64,000 nucleotides of DNA from Bog-756 sp963734395 (GTDB lineage: Bacteria > Actinomycetota > Acidimicrobiia > Acidimicrobiales > RAAP-2): positions 186,001 to 250,000 of the forward strand of contig CAVTGY010000003.1 of NCBI GenBank assembly GCA_963734395.1, in the 5' to 3' direction. Positions 8,099 to 17,377 of this stretch are shown here, one piece after another. Positions within the stretch are counted from its first letter, which is position 1, and each line of letters opens with the position of its first letter. The notes below the pieces were generated by a model that was not told where the DNA came from, ran no database searches, and was given only the letters and a program-made list of their open reading frames with translations. The translations under genes and the position numbers were made by a program.

Positions 8099-9141
8099 AT
8101 GAATGAAGCGGAAGGGGTGCTCACCTCCGGCTCGACCGGCTTGAGCGGCACGACCGGCTTGAGCGGCACGACCGGTACCGCCGACGGCGTCGGCCTGGTC
8201 TGGGCTCGCCGGGACGGCCGGAGGACGCTCCAACTGGTGCTCGCCGCCATCTGGCTGCTCGACGGGATCCTCCAGCTGCAGTCCTACTTCTTCACCAAGG
8301 ATTTCGGGTTGCAGATGATCTCGGGCATGTCGGAGGGCAATCCTCCGCTCATCGGGCGTGCCATCGTCTGGTCGGGTTCGACCATCGGCCATTACGAAGT
8401 GGCCGCGGACACCGGGTTCGCACTGGTCCAGATCGGGATCGCCCTGGCCATCGCCTGGCGGCCAACGGTCAAAGTGGGACTGGCCGGGTCGATTGCCTGG
8501 TCCGTCGGGGGTCTGGTGGATCGGCGAGGGCCTCGGCGGGATCCTCAACGGAACGGCAAACCCGGTGAACGGCGCACCTGGCGCGGTGATGATCTACGCC
8601 TTGCTCGCCGTGCTGCTCTGGCCCAGCGATCGAAGGAACGGTGACGCTCCCTTCATCGCCGCTCGGGCGGTGGGCACGCCCGTCGCCAAGGGGTTGTGGA
8701 CGGTGCTATGGGGTTCACTCACCTACTTTGCCGTCGTCGGCACCAACCGTTCGCCGCAGGGACTGCACGACCTGATCGCCGGCGAGGCGGCCGGCGAGCC
8801 GGGGTGGGTGGCGTGGATCGATCGGCACGCGGCAGGTGGCGTCGACCACCGGGGGCTGGCCGCCACCGTGGTGCTCGCCGCCGTGTTGGCGATGGTGGCC
8901 GTCGGCATCACCCTGCCGCCGAGGGTGGCCAACGCGTCGCTTGGTGTTGGCGATGGCGATCAGCGTCGGGCTCTGGGTGGTCGGTGAGAACCTCGGGGCG
9001 CTGTTCACCAACGGGGCCACCGATGTGAACTCCGGCCCGCTTCTGGCGCTCCTCGCCCTCGCCTACTGGAGCCGTTCTCCCGACCCTGGCTCTGCGCCCG
9101 GCCCGGGTGTGGCCACAACCCGGAGCAGGCCACGGCGATGA
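8099..9141 (+). pseudogene. Polytopic membrane protein, two frameshifts
   Basis: The combined frames encode about 346 residues with some eight membrane segments. They begin with LQLVLAAIWLLDGILQLQ after a low-complexity cytoplasmic start. This opening is typical of an actinobacterial DoxX-like membrane family. Two one-base insertions break the frame. One is an extra G in the GGGGG run at 8507-8511, where SVG joins VWWIGEG. The other is an extra base at about 8940, where VANAS joins LVLAMAISVG. The 3' end overlaps the DUF5134 gene as ATGA, and the CtaG gene follows. This suggests a role in the same membrane or oxidase-related process. The function of the family is unknown. Confidence 0.65.
8135..8175 (+). 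repeat. 18-bp in-frame tandem repeat
   Basis: Two exact copies of an 18-bp unit (8135-8152 and 8153-8170) plus five bases of a third encode the peptide repeat GLSGTT-GLSGTT. They lie in the N-terminal cytoplasmic tail of the polytopic membrane protein. The length is a multiple of three, so copy-number change would keep the frame. Confidence 0.75.
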
Positions 9142-9800
9142 CCGGCGCCGACTGGGTCGACGGGCTCTTTGCAGCCCTGATGGTGGCGGTGGCCATCTAT
9201 GCCGCCGGCCGGCTGGTGGCCGCCCGCACCTGGGGCCGTCCCACGCACCGGGACGTGGACGTGGCCCACGTCCTGATGGGGTCGGCGATGGCCGGCATGC
9301 TGGAGTCGGGCCTCACTACCCTTCCCATCGGACTGTGGGAGGTGGTCTTCACCCTCCTGACCGCGTGGTTCGTCTGGCGATGCGCCCGGTTCGCAAGCGA
9401 ACGTGGTGTCGAAGGGCGGGACAGCGATCACGTCCACCACCTCTCGCACTACGTCACCCACCTGGTCATGGCGGCGGCCATGCTCTACATGTACCTGGCC
9501 GCCTTCCCCACGGCGTCCAGGTCGGGGAGTGGGATGGCGATGGGAGCCGCCCGGGGTACCACCGCGGACTTCGTACTGTTACCGCTGGTGTTCGTGGGGG
9601 TGCTCCTCTCTTCGGCCATCTGGGAGCTCGACGGGATCGGCCGCTTCGCACCGGCTGTCGGGGTCACCCCGGGGGGTGGTGGACAACGGCCTCTCGACGG
9701 CACCGAGGAGAACGATCGGTGGCTGGCGCCGCGCCTCGAAGCAGCCAGTCACATCGCCATGTGCATCACCATGAGCTACATGCTGGTCCTGATGTTGTGA
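9138..9800 (+). CDS. DUF5134 family membrane protein
   Basis: This 220-residue integral membrane protein has about six hydrophobic segments. Conserved His and Met residues occur near the membrane faces (DVAHVLMGSAMAGM, HHLSHYVTHLVMAAAMLYM, ASHIAMCITMSYMLVLML). The pattern matches the actinobacterial DUF5134 family, often found beside copper or cytochrome oxidase assembly genes. His/Met-rich membrane faces suggest metal handling, though no function has been shown for the family. Its ATG overlaps the stop of the preceding membrane gene, and the CtaG-type gene follows 62 bases later. These three probably form one transcript. Confidence 0.75.
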   Translation: MTGADWVDGLFAALMVAVAIYAAGRLVAARTWGRPTHRDVDVAHVLMGSAMAGMLESGLTTLPIGLWEVVFTLLTAWFVWRCARFASERGVEGRDSDHVHHLSHYVTHLVMAAAMLYMYLAAFPTASRSGSGMAMGAARGTTADFVLLPLVFVGVLLSSAIWELDGIGRFAPAVGVTPGGGGQRPLDGTEENDRWLAPRLEAASHIAMCITMSYMLVLML

Positions 9801-9862
9801 GTGGTACGGCGAACCGGTCGTGTCCTACCCGAGTGGGTGGGCGCGCTCCTGATCGGTAGTCT

Positions 9863-10762
9863 GTGGCAGTGCCGGAGATGAACGGAATGGGCCGGATAGC
9901 CCTCAACCTCCACACCGTGACCACCCGGTGGGAGTTCAGCCCCTTCCCGATCCTGATCGTCACCCTCGCCGTCGTCGCCGGGCTCTGGTACGTGCGCGCC
10001 CAGTGGGCACTCTCCGCCCGGGGCCGACAGTGGAGCGGAAAGCGGACCTTCGCCTTCCTGACCGGGTTGGCGGCCATCGTCATTGCCCTCGAGTCGCCGG
10101 TGGCCACCTTCACCATGGAGTACTTCCAGGCGCACGTCATCCAGCATCTGCTGTTGATGCTCATCGCTCCTCCACTGCTGGCCATGGGTGCGCCGATGAC
10201 ACTGGCCCTGCAGACATCGAGTCGACCCGGAAAGATCCGCCTTCTCGCCTTTCTCAATTCGGGTCCGTTCAGGGTTCTGACCCACCCGCTTCCGGTGTGG
10301 ATCCTCTACTACTTCTCCATGTTCGCCTTCTTCTTGACCTTCGCTCTCGGTTTCGCCATGAACCACATGTGGGTCATGGATCTGATCAATCTGGCGTTCC
10401 TATTCGGTGCCACCCTGTTCTGGTGGCCGATCGTCGGCCTCGATCCGATTCCTCATTGGCAGATGAGCCATGGCGTGCGGATGGCCAACCTGTTGATCGG
10501 GGTGCCGATCGAATCGTTCCTCGCCCTGGCCCTCCTCAACAACTCGCGCCCCGCGGCGTCGATGTACACGCTGAACAGCACCCACTCGGGAGCGGCGATC
10601 CTGTGGGTCGGTGCGGAGCTGCTCACCTTCATCGCTCTTATCCCGGTCTTCTTGCAGTGGCTGCGATTCGAGGAGCGCAAGACCGCCCGTCTCGACGCCC
10701 AGCTGGATGCGGAGCTGGCCGCCAGCGGGGCCACCACGTTCCCGTTCAACGAACCGCGCTGA
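9863..10762 (+). CDS. ctaG: CtaG-type cytochrome c oxidase assembly membrane protein
   Basis: This 299-residue polytopic protein matches the Caa3_CtaG family, needed in Gram-positive bacteria for assembly of caa3-type oxidase, probably by copper delivery. The hallmark HVIQHLLLMLIAPPLLAMGAP segment with paired His residues is present in the third membrane segment region. Further segments contain NHMWVMDL and the conserved WWPIVGLDP. About seven membrane helices can be drawn. A GTG start at 9863 places a short polar tail before the first helix. It closes the membrane-protein group that begins at 8099 and converges on the RodZ-like gene only 19 bases away. Confidence 0.86.
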   Translation: MAVPEMNGMGRIALNLHTVTTRWEFSPFPILIVTLAVVAGLWYVRAQWALSARGRQWSGKRTFAFLTGLAAIVIALESPVATFTMEYFQAHVIQHLLLMLIAPPLLAMGAPMTLALQTSSRPGKIRLLAFLNSGPFRVLTHPLPVWILYYFSMFAFFLTFALGFAMNHMWVMDLINLAFLFGATLFWWPIVGLDPIPHWQMSHGVRMANLLIGVPIESFLALALLNNSRPAASMYTLNSTHSGAAILWVGAELLTFIALIPVFLQWLRFEERKTARLDAQLDAELAASGATTFPFNEPR

Positions 10763-10781
10763 CCGGCCGGCGGCCCGACGG

Positions 10782-11858
10782 CTACGAGCCGGACGCCGCC
10801 ACAAACGTATAGGTGTAGGGCGTGGCATGGGGCGAGTTGAAGAAGACCGGCTTCCCCTGGACGGACACCCCGACGATGACCGCTGACGCACCCACCTCTA
10901 CCGTCATCGTGCCGTCGGACGGGAAACTCAACAGTTTTCCGGGAGGCTGCACTCCCACCACAAGAGGGGTGGGAGAACCCGAGCTGGTCACCTGCACCCA
11001 ACACTTGCCCGACGTTGCGATGTTGATGGCGAAATGCGGTGAGCCGACTGTGTAGGACGAACCCTGGATGCTGGTCGCGGTGGCCACGACGGCAGACGAC
11101 AGGTGGGCGGATCCTGGGCCGGAGGGGTTCCCGCCGGATGCCGTGGTGGAGCCGGGCTCGGAGACCCGGAGGATGTGCGACCGGACCAGCCACTGGGGCT
11201 GCCAGCGCTGGATGCCGAAGCCGACGAGCACGGCGACGACCAGAATGCCGGCCGACCAGGTGACCACCTTGAGCGAGGGCGCAGCGCGGAGCCGGCGCCG
11301 GGCCTTGGCCACCGCCCGCTTGCTCTCCCGGATGTCGTGACGGGGGACCACGGGGAAGGTTCCGGTCGGCGGTCCCGACGGCACGCCGTAGCCGTAGGCT
11401 CCAGAACCCCCGGCTCCCGCCGAGGATCCGGCACCTACTTTGGGGACCTCCCCGGTCTGGGTGAATGCCCGCAGATGGTCAGGCCCGGTGGTCACCGCGG
11501 TGACCACGTTGGTTACCGCGCCGGCAGGGTTGGGTGCGGCACCATTCCCCGAGGGCAACGCTGACCAGGCATCGATCATCCGCAACGCCAGGGCGTCTCC
11601 GTCCAGCCCGAGGAAGGCGGCGTAGCGCCTCAGGGTGACCAGAGCCTGGGCTTGATCGGGGAGGGCGCTCAGATTGCCGGTTTCCAGGGCTTCGAGCAGG
11701 GTGATCGGTCGGCTCAGCCGGTCATGCACGGCCAAAAGTTCCAGGCCACGCTCCTCCCGAGCATCCCTGAGCAGCCTTCCGATCTCCTCCGCGGAGGAGT
11801 TGGTCAGTTGGTTTTCGTCGTCGCGCCGGCGGGTCGTTCCGCTGCGTGGCCGGATCAC
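10782..11858 (-). CDS. RodZ-like HTH/transmembrane protein
   Basis: This 358-residue protein has three parts. Residues about 20-95 form a Cro/C1-type helix-turn-helix (EEIGRLLRDAREERGLELLAVHDRL). One membrane helix (LKVVTWSAGILVVAVLVGFG) follows a Gly/Pro-rich linker. The extracytoplasmic C-terminal domain (GKCWVQVTSSG, LLSFPSDGTMTVEVG) resembles DUF4115. That order is the RodZ layout, linking the cytoskeleton or cell-shape machinery to the envelope. The GTG at 11858 has AGGAG 7 bases upstream and is preferred to the long ORF reaching 12080, whose extra residues look non-coding. No mreB-type neighbour is in the window, so the cell-shape role is inferred. Confidence 0.78.
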   Translation of the reverse strand: MIRPRSGTTRRRDDENQLTNSSAEEIGRLLRDAREERGLELLAVHDRLSRPITLLEALETGNLSALPDQAQALVTLRRYAAFLGLDGDALALRMIDAWSALPSGNGAAPNPAGAVTNVVTAVTTGPDHLRAFTQTGEVPKVGAGSSAGAGGSGAYGYGVPSGPPTGTFPVVPRHDIRESKRAVAKARRRLRAAPSLKVVTWSAGILVVAVLVGFGIQRWQPQWLVRSHILRVSEPGSTTASGGNPSGPGSAHLSSAVVATATSIQGSSYTVGSPHFAINIATSGKCWVQVTSSGSPTPLVVGVQPPGKLLSFPSDGTMTVEVGASAVIVGVSVQGKPVFFNSPHATPYTYTFVAASGS

Positions 11859-12094
11859 CTGCTGTCTCCTGACTTTCCAGTTACCCAAGCGTACCTGTTC
11901 ACTGACGTTTTTCGGCACAACCGGTGGCAAGCTGAACCTCGGGTTGCCCAACCGGTCGGCTACCGCCGCCGCCCGAGGCGACCCTACTGGCAAACCGTGG
12001 AATGTTGCGGTCGCAAGTAGCGTTGTGCGGCGTGGGGCGTAGTGGTAGAGGTCGGCAGCACCAGTCGACCTACGAAACAAACGGGAGGTAGGTC

Positions 12095-13054
12095 ATGCCG
12101 GCAGTCACCGTGGAGGACGTAGGGGCTCTTGCCCGAGTGGAGCCGGTGGATCGGGCGGCCACCACCGCCAGGCCGGTGCTGTCGGTGACCGACGCCCCGT
12201 CGGGCTTGGAGGGGGAAGGCTTCCCGGTACGGCGCGCCTTTGCCGGGGTGGCGCAGCACCATCTCGACCCCTTCGTCCACATGGACCAGATGGGTGAGGT
12301 GGAGTATGCGCCGGGCGAGCCCAAGGGGACGCCGTGGCACCCGCATCGGGGGTTCGAAACGGTGACCTACATCATCGACGGCATCTTCCAGCATCGGGAT
12401 TCGATCGGTGGTGGCGGCCTCATCACCAATGGCGACACCCAGTGGATGACCGCCGGAGGGGGCATTCTTCACATCGAGGCACCGCCAGAGGAACTGGTGG
12501 CGTCCGGCGGCCTGTTCCACGGCATCCAGTTGTGGGTCAATCTGCCCAAGGTCGACAAGATGATCGCGCCGCGGTATCAGGACATCAGGTCGTCGCAGGT
12601 GGTGCTGCTGTCGTCGCCGGATGGTGGGACCCTGTTCCGGGTGATCGCCGGCGACCTCGCCGGCCATGTGGGTCCCGGTTCGACCCATTCGCCGATGGCC
12701 ATGATCCACGCCACGCTGGCGCCGGGAGCCCGGGCCGACATCCCGTGGAATCCGCAATTCAACGCCTTGGTCTACGTGCTGGGGGGCAACGGCACCGTGG
12801 GAGCAGATAGTCGTCCGATCCACACCGGCCAGCTGGCCGTGTTCGGGGAGGGCGGATTCCTGACCATCGGTGCCCAGGCCAGACAGGAATCGCAGATACC
12901 GAATCTCGACGTGCTGATCATCGGTGGCCGGCCCATCCGCGAGCCGGTGTACGCCTATGGACCATTCGTGATGAACACCAAAGACGAGGTGATGCAGGCG
13001 TTCGAGGATTACCAGGCCGGACGACTGGGCACGGTTCCCGACGAGTACGCGTAG
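12095..13054 (+). CDS. Pirin family cupin protein
   Basis: This 319-residue bicupin matches the pirin family. The N-terminal cupin carries HPHRGFETVTYIIDG and a later ILHIEAPPEEL segment, giving the His/Glu metal site of iron-binding pirins, some of which oxidise quercetin. Members otherwise act as redox-sensing cofactors of transcription or metabolism. In GGGILHIEAPP the usual 'HSE' of the motif is altered to HIE, but the His and Glu are kept. The ATG follows GGGAGGTAGGTC. It is divergent from the RodZ-like gene across 236 bases, which contain two copies of AACCGGT but no clear gene. Confidence 0.92.
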   Translation: MPAVTVEDVGALARVEPVDRAATTARPVLSVTDAPSGLEGEGFPVRRAFAGVAQHHLDPFVHMDQMGEVEYAPGEPKGTPWHPHRGFETVTYIIDGIFQHRDSIGGGGLITNGDTQWMTAGGGILHIEAPPEELVASGGLFHGIQLWVNLPKVDKMIAPRYQDIRSSQVVLLSSPDGGTLFRVIAGDLAGHVGPGSTHSPMAMIHATLAPGARADIPWNPQFNALVYVLGGNGTVGADSRPIHTGQLAVFGEGGFLTIGAQARQESQIPNLDVLIIGGRPIREPVYAYGPFVMNTKDEVMQAFEDYQAGRLGTVPDEYA

Positions 13055-13123
13055 GGACGCCGTCGATGCCGAACCGGAGGGGTCGTTGTTGCAGGGCCTG
13101 GTCGTAGTCAGCAGACTTCGAGG

Positions 13124-13942
13124 GTGAACAGCGGGGGACCGGTTTGGGAGTCCGAGGGGCCGCAGCGCAAACCGGGAGATCGGCCGACTTCCAAGCTGGC
13201 CCGGGCCCGGGCCGGGTTCACCCAGGCGTTCAAGAGCCTGTTGCGCCCCGAAGGCCTGCCCTCCGAGGCCGCCGCGCAACTCGAGGCCGTGTTCGGGAGG
13301 TTGGGCCGCGAGGCCTTCTCCGGCGGGCCCGGCAGGCTGCGTCGGGCCCGGGAGCAGATTCGAGCCGCCCCACCCCGGCTGCTCGACTGGATGTCGGGCC
13401 GGGTACTCGAACATCCGGCCGTCCTCTACGACATCGAAGGCGTGGAGCTCCTCGCCTCCCGGCAAGCCCGGTCGATCGCCGCGGCCATGGGGACCCTCCA
13501 GCTGGCGCTGGTAGCGGCGGCAGCGGCGTCCACGCTCGAGGGAGGCCCGGTGCTGGCCCTGGCCATCGACGGGGCGGTCGGCCAGATGGCATCGGTGGTC
13601 CATGGGTTCTGCGACTGGTACAACACCGGTTCCTTTCTGGTGCGCCGGCTCAACGAGGCGGGTATCGCCGTCGATCGGGCCGAAGTCCGGCGGCTCACCA
13701 ATGCCGCCCTCATGTCGCGTGGCAAGGTCGTCGATCATCGGGCGCTGGGCCGCTCGACCGAGCTGCGCCTGGTTAGGAGTTGGGTGGGACGGGGACTGGT
13801 CGATGCTCTTCCCTTCGGGTCGACGCTCGGGCGGGCCTCGCCCCGGGCGGCAGCCCGCATCGATGGATCGGATCTCGAGGAATTGGTCCGCATGATCCGG
13901 GCCGAGCCCTGGTCAGGTACCGGCCCGTCCCCCGTAGGATGA
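13124..13942 (+). CDS. Hypothetical protein
   Basis: This 272-residue protein is not recognised. It has a basic, Arg-rich N-terminal half and an Ala-rich hydrophobic stretch around residues 125-155 (LQLALVAAAAASTLEGG). A helical C-terminal part follows, with charged segments such as RRLTNAALMSRGKVVDH. There is no signal peptide. It could be a membrane-associated helical protein. Codon use and GC look like its neighbours, with strong third-position GC, supporting a real gene. The GTG start at 13124 is weakly supported. It is 43 bases upstream of the efflux pump on the same strand and may be co-transcribed. Confidence 0.6.
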   Translation: MNSGGPVWESEGPQRKPGDRPTSKLARARAGFTQAFKSLLRPEGLPSEAAAQLEAVFGRLGREAFSGGPGRLRRAREQIRAAPPRLLDWMSGRVLEHPAVLYDIEGVELLASRQARSIAAAMGTLQLALVAAAAASTLEGGPVLALAIDGAVGQMASVVHGFCDWYNTGSFLVRRLNEAGIAVDRAEVRRLTNAALMSRGKVVDHRALGRSTELRLVRSWVGRGLVDALPFGSTLGRASPRAAARIDGSDLEELVRMIRAEPWSGTGPSPVG

Positions 13943-13985
13943 GGCCTCGTCGCGGGGCGTCAACGAGAACCAAGAGACAAGTTCG

Positions 13986-16019
13986 ATGAGCGAGACCGCA
14001 ATATCGGTACCACCCGAAACGCCCAGCGCGCTCTCCCATCGCAGGGTGCTGGTGATCATCAGTGCGCTGCTGCTGGGCATGTTCCTGGCCGCCCTCGACC
14101 AGAACGTGGTGGCCACCGCGCTGCCCACCATCGTGGGCGACCTGCATGGTGCCTCCCACCTCACCTGGGTGGTCACCGCCTACCTGTTGGCATCGACGGT
14201 TTCGACTCCTCTGTGGGGAAAGCTCGGCGACCTCTACGGGCGGAAGGTCTTCTTTCAGAGCGCCATCATCCTCTTCCTGGTCGGCTCGGCACTCACCGGC
14301 CTCAGCCATTCCATGTTCCAGTTGATCGCTTTCCGTGCCCTGCAGGGGCTGGGGGGCGGCGGCCTGATGGTCGGGTCGATGACCATTCTCGGCGATGTGG
14401 TGTCTCCGAGGGAGCGAAGTCGCTACATGGGCCTCTTCATGGCCATGTTCGGGGTGACCTCGTTGCTCGGTCCACTGATCGGGGGCTTTTTCGTCGACTA
14501 CCTCAGCTGGCGGTGGATCTTCTACATCAACGTCCCCATCGGTGCCGTCGCCCTGGTGGTGACCACGATCACCCTCCCCGGGGCGCTCAGCCGCGTCCGC
14601 CGGGTCATCGACTACCTGGGCGCGGGGTTGATCGCGGCGTCGGCCACATCGTTGGTGCTGTTCACCAGCCTGGGGGGGACGTCGTTCTCGTGGACATCGC
14701 CGTTCATGATCGGCCTGGCCGTGGCCGGCGTGGTCTTCGCGGTGCTGTTCGTGTGGGCGGAATCCCGAGCCACAGAACCGATCATCCCGCTCCCGCTGTT
14801 CGTCAACCGGGTGTTCAGCGCGGCCAGTGCCATCGGCTTCGTGGTCGGACTGGCCATGTTCGGCTCCCTGACCTTTCTGCCCCTGTTCTTCCAGGAGGTG
14901 AAAGGGGTGAGCCCGATCGAGTCGGGGTTGCGGTTGTTCCCGATGATGATCGGGCTGCTGGTGGGCTCGATCGGTTCGGGTCAGCTGGTCAGCCGGTGGG
15001 GCCGCTACAAGGTCTTCCCGGTGGTCGGCACGGCGGCGATGACCATCGGGCTGTTCCTCATGTCGCGGATCGGCACCACCACCGGAGCATGGACGATCGC
15101 CGCCTACCTGACCGTGTTCGGACTGGGCCTCGGACTCATCCTCCAGGTGTTGACGGTGGCCGTTCAGAACGCAGTTCCCTACGAGGAGCTGGGCACCGCC
15201 ACCTCGGGAGTGACCTTCTTCCGGATGATCGGCGGATGCTTCGGCACAGCGGTGTTCGGCGCCATCTTCTCCAACCTGTTGGTCACCAATGTCCTCTCGG
15301 CCCTGCACCTGAAGGCGGCGCCTCCCGGTCTGGTCATCAACTCCGAGAATCCGTCGGTCATCCACCATCTCCCCGCCGCGGTGCAGGCCGGGGTGATCAG
15401 CGGCATCGCCCACACCATCCAGACGGTCTTTCTGGTCGCGGTGCCCATCGCCCTCTTGGCGTTCCTACTCAGCTGGACCCTGCCGGAGATCGAGCTGCGA
15501 AAGTCGATCCGCACTTCCGAACCGGCCGAGCACCTGGGCCTCCCCGAGCCCCGGACCTCACTGGGTGAGTTGCAGCGAATCCTCGATCGGGCGTCGAGTC
15601 GGGAGAACCGCCAGGAGCTGTACGACACGTTGGCCGCTCGGGCGGGACTGGATCTCGAACCAAGAGCCTGCTGGCTGCTCTACCGGCTGGCGGACCACCC
15701 CGGGTCCACCCTCGAGGAGGTAGGCGCCCGGCTGAAGGTCGATCCGAGTCGTCTCCAACCGGCGGTGGACGCACTGGTGGCGGCGGGAATGGTCGAGCAG
15801 GCCGAGCCGGGGGAGCGGAACCGACTGGTCCTCGTCGAGGCCGGGCATGAGGCGATCGAAGCTCTTGCTGCCGCCCGTCAACAATCGATGAGCGAGTTGC
15901 TCGAGGGGTGGGACCCCGACGACCATCCGGAGGTGGCGGAGATGATCCGGCACCTGGCCAAGGCGTTGCTGGCCGACGACGACAAACTGATGGCCGACGC
16001 CAAGCCGGTCGCCGTGTGA
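13986..16019 (+). CDS. DHA2-type MFS drug efflux transporter with C-terminal winged helix
   Basis: This 677-residue protein has a 14-helix EmrB/QacA-type transporter in residues 1-510. It shows the motif LDQNVVATALPTIVGDL near helix 1, GKLGDLYGRK between helices 2 and 3, and RALQGLGGGGLMVGS. Residues about 545-665 form a soluble domain (CWLLYRLADHPGSTLEEVGARL, then VDALVAAGMVEQ) with the helix and wing pattern of a MarR-like winged helix. The pump is expected to export hydrophobic drugs in exchange for protons. The C-terminal domain may sense substrate or regulate activity, but that is inference. The ATG follows AGAGACAAGTTCG, a weak site. Confidence 0.88.
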   Translation: MSETAISVPPETPSALSHRRVLVIISALLLGMFLAALDQNVVATALPTIVGDLHGASHLTWVVTAYLLASTVSTPLWGKLGDLYGRKVFFQSAIILFLVGSALTGLSHSMFQLIAFRALQGLGGGGLMVGSMTILGDVVSPRERSRYMGLFMAMFGVTSLLGPLIGGFFVDYLSWRWIFYINVPIGAVALVVTTITLPGALSRVRRVIDYLGAGLIAASATSLVLFTSLGGTSFSWTSPFMIGLAVAGVVFAVLFVWAESRATEPIIPLPLFVNRVFSAASAIGFVVGLAMFGSLTFLPLFFQEVKGVSPIESGLRLFPMMIGLLVGSIGSGQLVSRWGRYKVFPVVGTAAMTIGLFLMSRIGTTTGAWTIAAYLTVFGLGLGLILQVLTVAVQNAVPYEELGTATSGVTFFRMIGGCFGTAVFGAIFSNLLVTNVLSALHLKAAPPGLVINSENPSVIHHLPAAVQAGVISGIAHTIQTVFLVAVPIALLAFLLSWTLPEIELRKSIRTSEPAEHLGLPEPRTSLGELQRILDRASSRENRQELYDTLAARAGLDLEPRACWLLYRLADHPGSTLEEVGARLKVDPSRLQPAVDALVAAGMVEQAEPGERNRLVLVEAGHEAIEALAAARQQSMSELLEGWDPDDHPEVAEMIRHLAKALLADDDKLMADAKPVAV

Positions 16020-16072
16020 GTGGAGGTCGGCACCGACGCACAGCCGGCATCACCGCCGGGGTGGCGGCACGG

Positions 16073-17335
16073 TCACGGTGAAGGGCGTACCCGGAACCGG
16101 CTGATGGTGGTGAACGAACACAGGTAGAAGTCGTGGTCGAAGCCGGGAGCCGGAAACAGCACGGACTGGACCGGGCTTCCGGTGTCGGCCCGGGCGCGCT
16201 CGCTGCCGTCCTCGATGTCGAGGACGACCACCTGCTCGCATCCTCGCCGGTGGTCGTAGTCACCGGTGACCAGTTGCCCGCTCTCCGGGCACAAGAGGAG
16301 GTGGCCGCCATGCTCCTGGCGGCGCCGCCAGAGCGACGAGAGGGCACCGTCGTCCTCGATGCGGAAGCCGCAGATGACGCCGTTTCCGCTGTCGTAGCCG
16401 ACGGCGATCGAACGCCGTGCGTCGATCAGGGGCGGGTTGGCGATGAGCCCGCCCGATTCGGAGGACACCTCGGTCATGGTCATCGCTCCGGTTTCGAGGT
16501 CGACCCGGATCAGGTGGAGGGGCGCAGTGGCGACGCCGTGGCCGTGCAGCGATCCGGAGTAGCGCTCGCTTCCCTCTCCGTTGTCGAGGAACCAGGCGGC
16601 ACCCAGGGCGATCACGCAGTCCCAGCCGTAGCCCTGGCCGGGCAGGGTGCGGTAGCCAATGCGGAAGTCGTCGTCCGGTCGGAGCTGCCCGTCCCAGCGC
16701 ACCCGGAGCAGGCTGGTGTCTCCGACCACGTAGATCTGGTCTCCGTGCGCCGACAGCCGGGCGATCGATGGTTCGGCCAGCGTGCACCGGTCGACGATCT
16801 GTAGCGCTTCCGGTTCGAGTACCACCAACTCACAGGCCTGCCGATTCCCGGCCGGAACCGGCGTGTCCGGCCGAGCCCCGGCGAAGTCCTTGGTGACCAG
16901 ATGGCCATCGGGGAGGATCACCAATCCGTTGTAGGGGCGAACTCGGGCCAGGGTGGCACTGGCCCGCACCGACAGATCGGGATCGAGCCGATGGGCATGG
17001 TTCCCGAACACCACGTAGAGAGAACCGTTGGCGTGCGCGGCGATGCTTCCCGGCCAGGTCGGGCCGCCGGCCAGGTCCGGCGAACGGTGGACCACGTCGA
17101 GGGTCCGGGGATCGACCCGCTCGACGAAGGAGACAGCCTCGTCGCCGGCGGTGTGTCGCAGGAGGTAGAGCTCCCCCGGATCGCGGGTGACGACCATGGT
17201 GGCCAGGGGGGCCGACCGGGAGACCACTTCCAGTTGGTCACCGGCGCCGAGCCCGAGGCCATCGGTGTCCATGGGCACCTGGAGACGTTCCGGGCCGCCG
17301 TCTTCGCAGGACCACCGACCCGCCCAGTAGGTCAT
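16073..17335 (-). CDS. Beta-propeller-like protein of unknown function
   Basis: This 420-residue protein has no signal peptide. It shows repeated strand patterns ending in short turns, such as GELYLLRHTAG, GSLYVVFGNHAH, DGHLVTKDF, DQIYVVGDTSLLRV and SGQLVTGDYDHRR. These suggest seven blades of a beta-propeller. No catalytic residues or metal site can be assigned. The ATG at 17335 lies 42 bases after the TetR stop on the same strand, so the TetR and this protein may form an operon in which the regulator controls an enzyme of unknown substrate. The assignment to any enzyme family is withheld. Confidence 0.65.
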   Translation of the reverse strand: MTYWAGRWSCEDGGPERLQVPMDTDGLGLGAGDQLEVVSRSAPLATMVVTRDPGELYLLRHTAGDEAVSFVERVDPRTLDVVHRSPDLAGGPTWPGSIAAHANGSLYVVFGNHAHRLDPDLSVRASATLARVRPYNGLVILPDGHLVTKDFAGARPDTPVPAGNRQACELVVLEPEALQIVDRCTLAEPSIARLSAHGDQIYVVGDTSLLRVRWDGQLRPDDDFRIGYRTLPGQGYGWDCVIALGAAWFLDNGEGSERYSGSLHGHGVATAPLHLIRVDLETGAMTMTEVSSESGGLIANPPLIDARRSIAVGYDSGNGVICGFRIEDDGALSSLWRRRQEHGGHLLLCPESGQLVTGDYDHRRGCEQVVVLDIEDGSERARADTGSPVQSVLFPAPGFDHDFYLCSFTTISRFRVRPSP

Positions 17336-17377
17336 CCGGTCACCAGTGGCGGCCGGCCCGCAGCGGGCGCAGCGTGC

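Noticed and set aside
8057..8548. Minus-strand frame with a VVPLKP repeat
   Set aside because: The repeat only mirrors the 18-bp tandem repeat coding GLSGTT on the plus strand.
11984..13738. 584-residue minus-strand frame
   Set aside because: It is antisense to the pirin and the hypothetical protein and has no recognisable domain.
13773..15413. 546-residue minus-strand frame rich in His, Asp and Arg
   Set aside because: It is antisense to the efflux pump, whose membrane helices and motifs are clear; the composition is that of a shadow.
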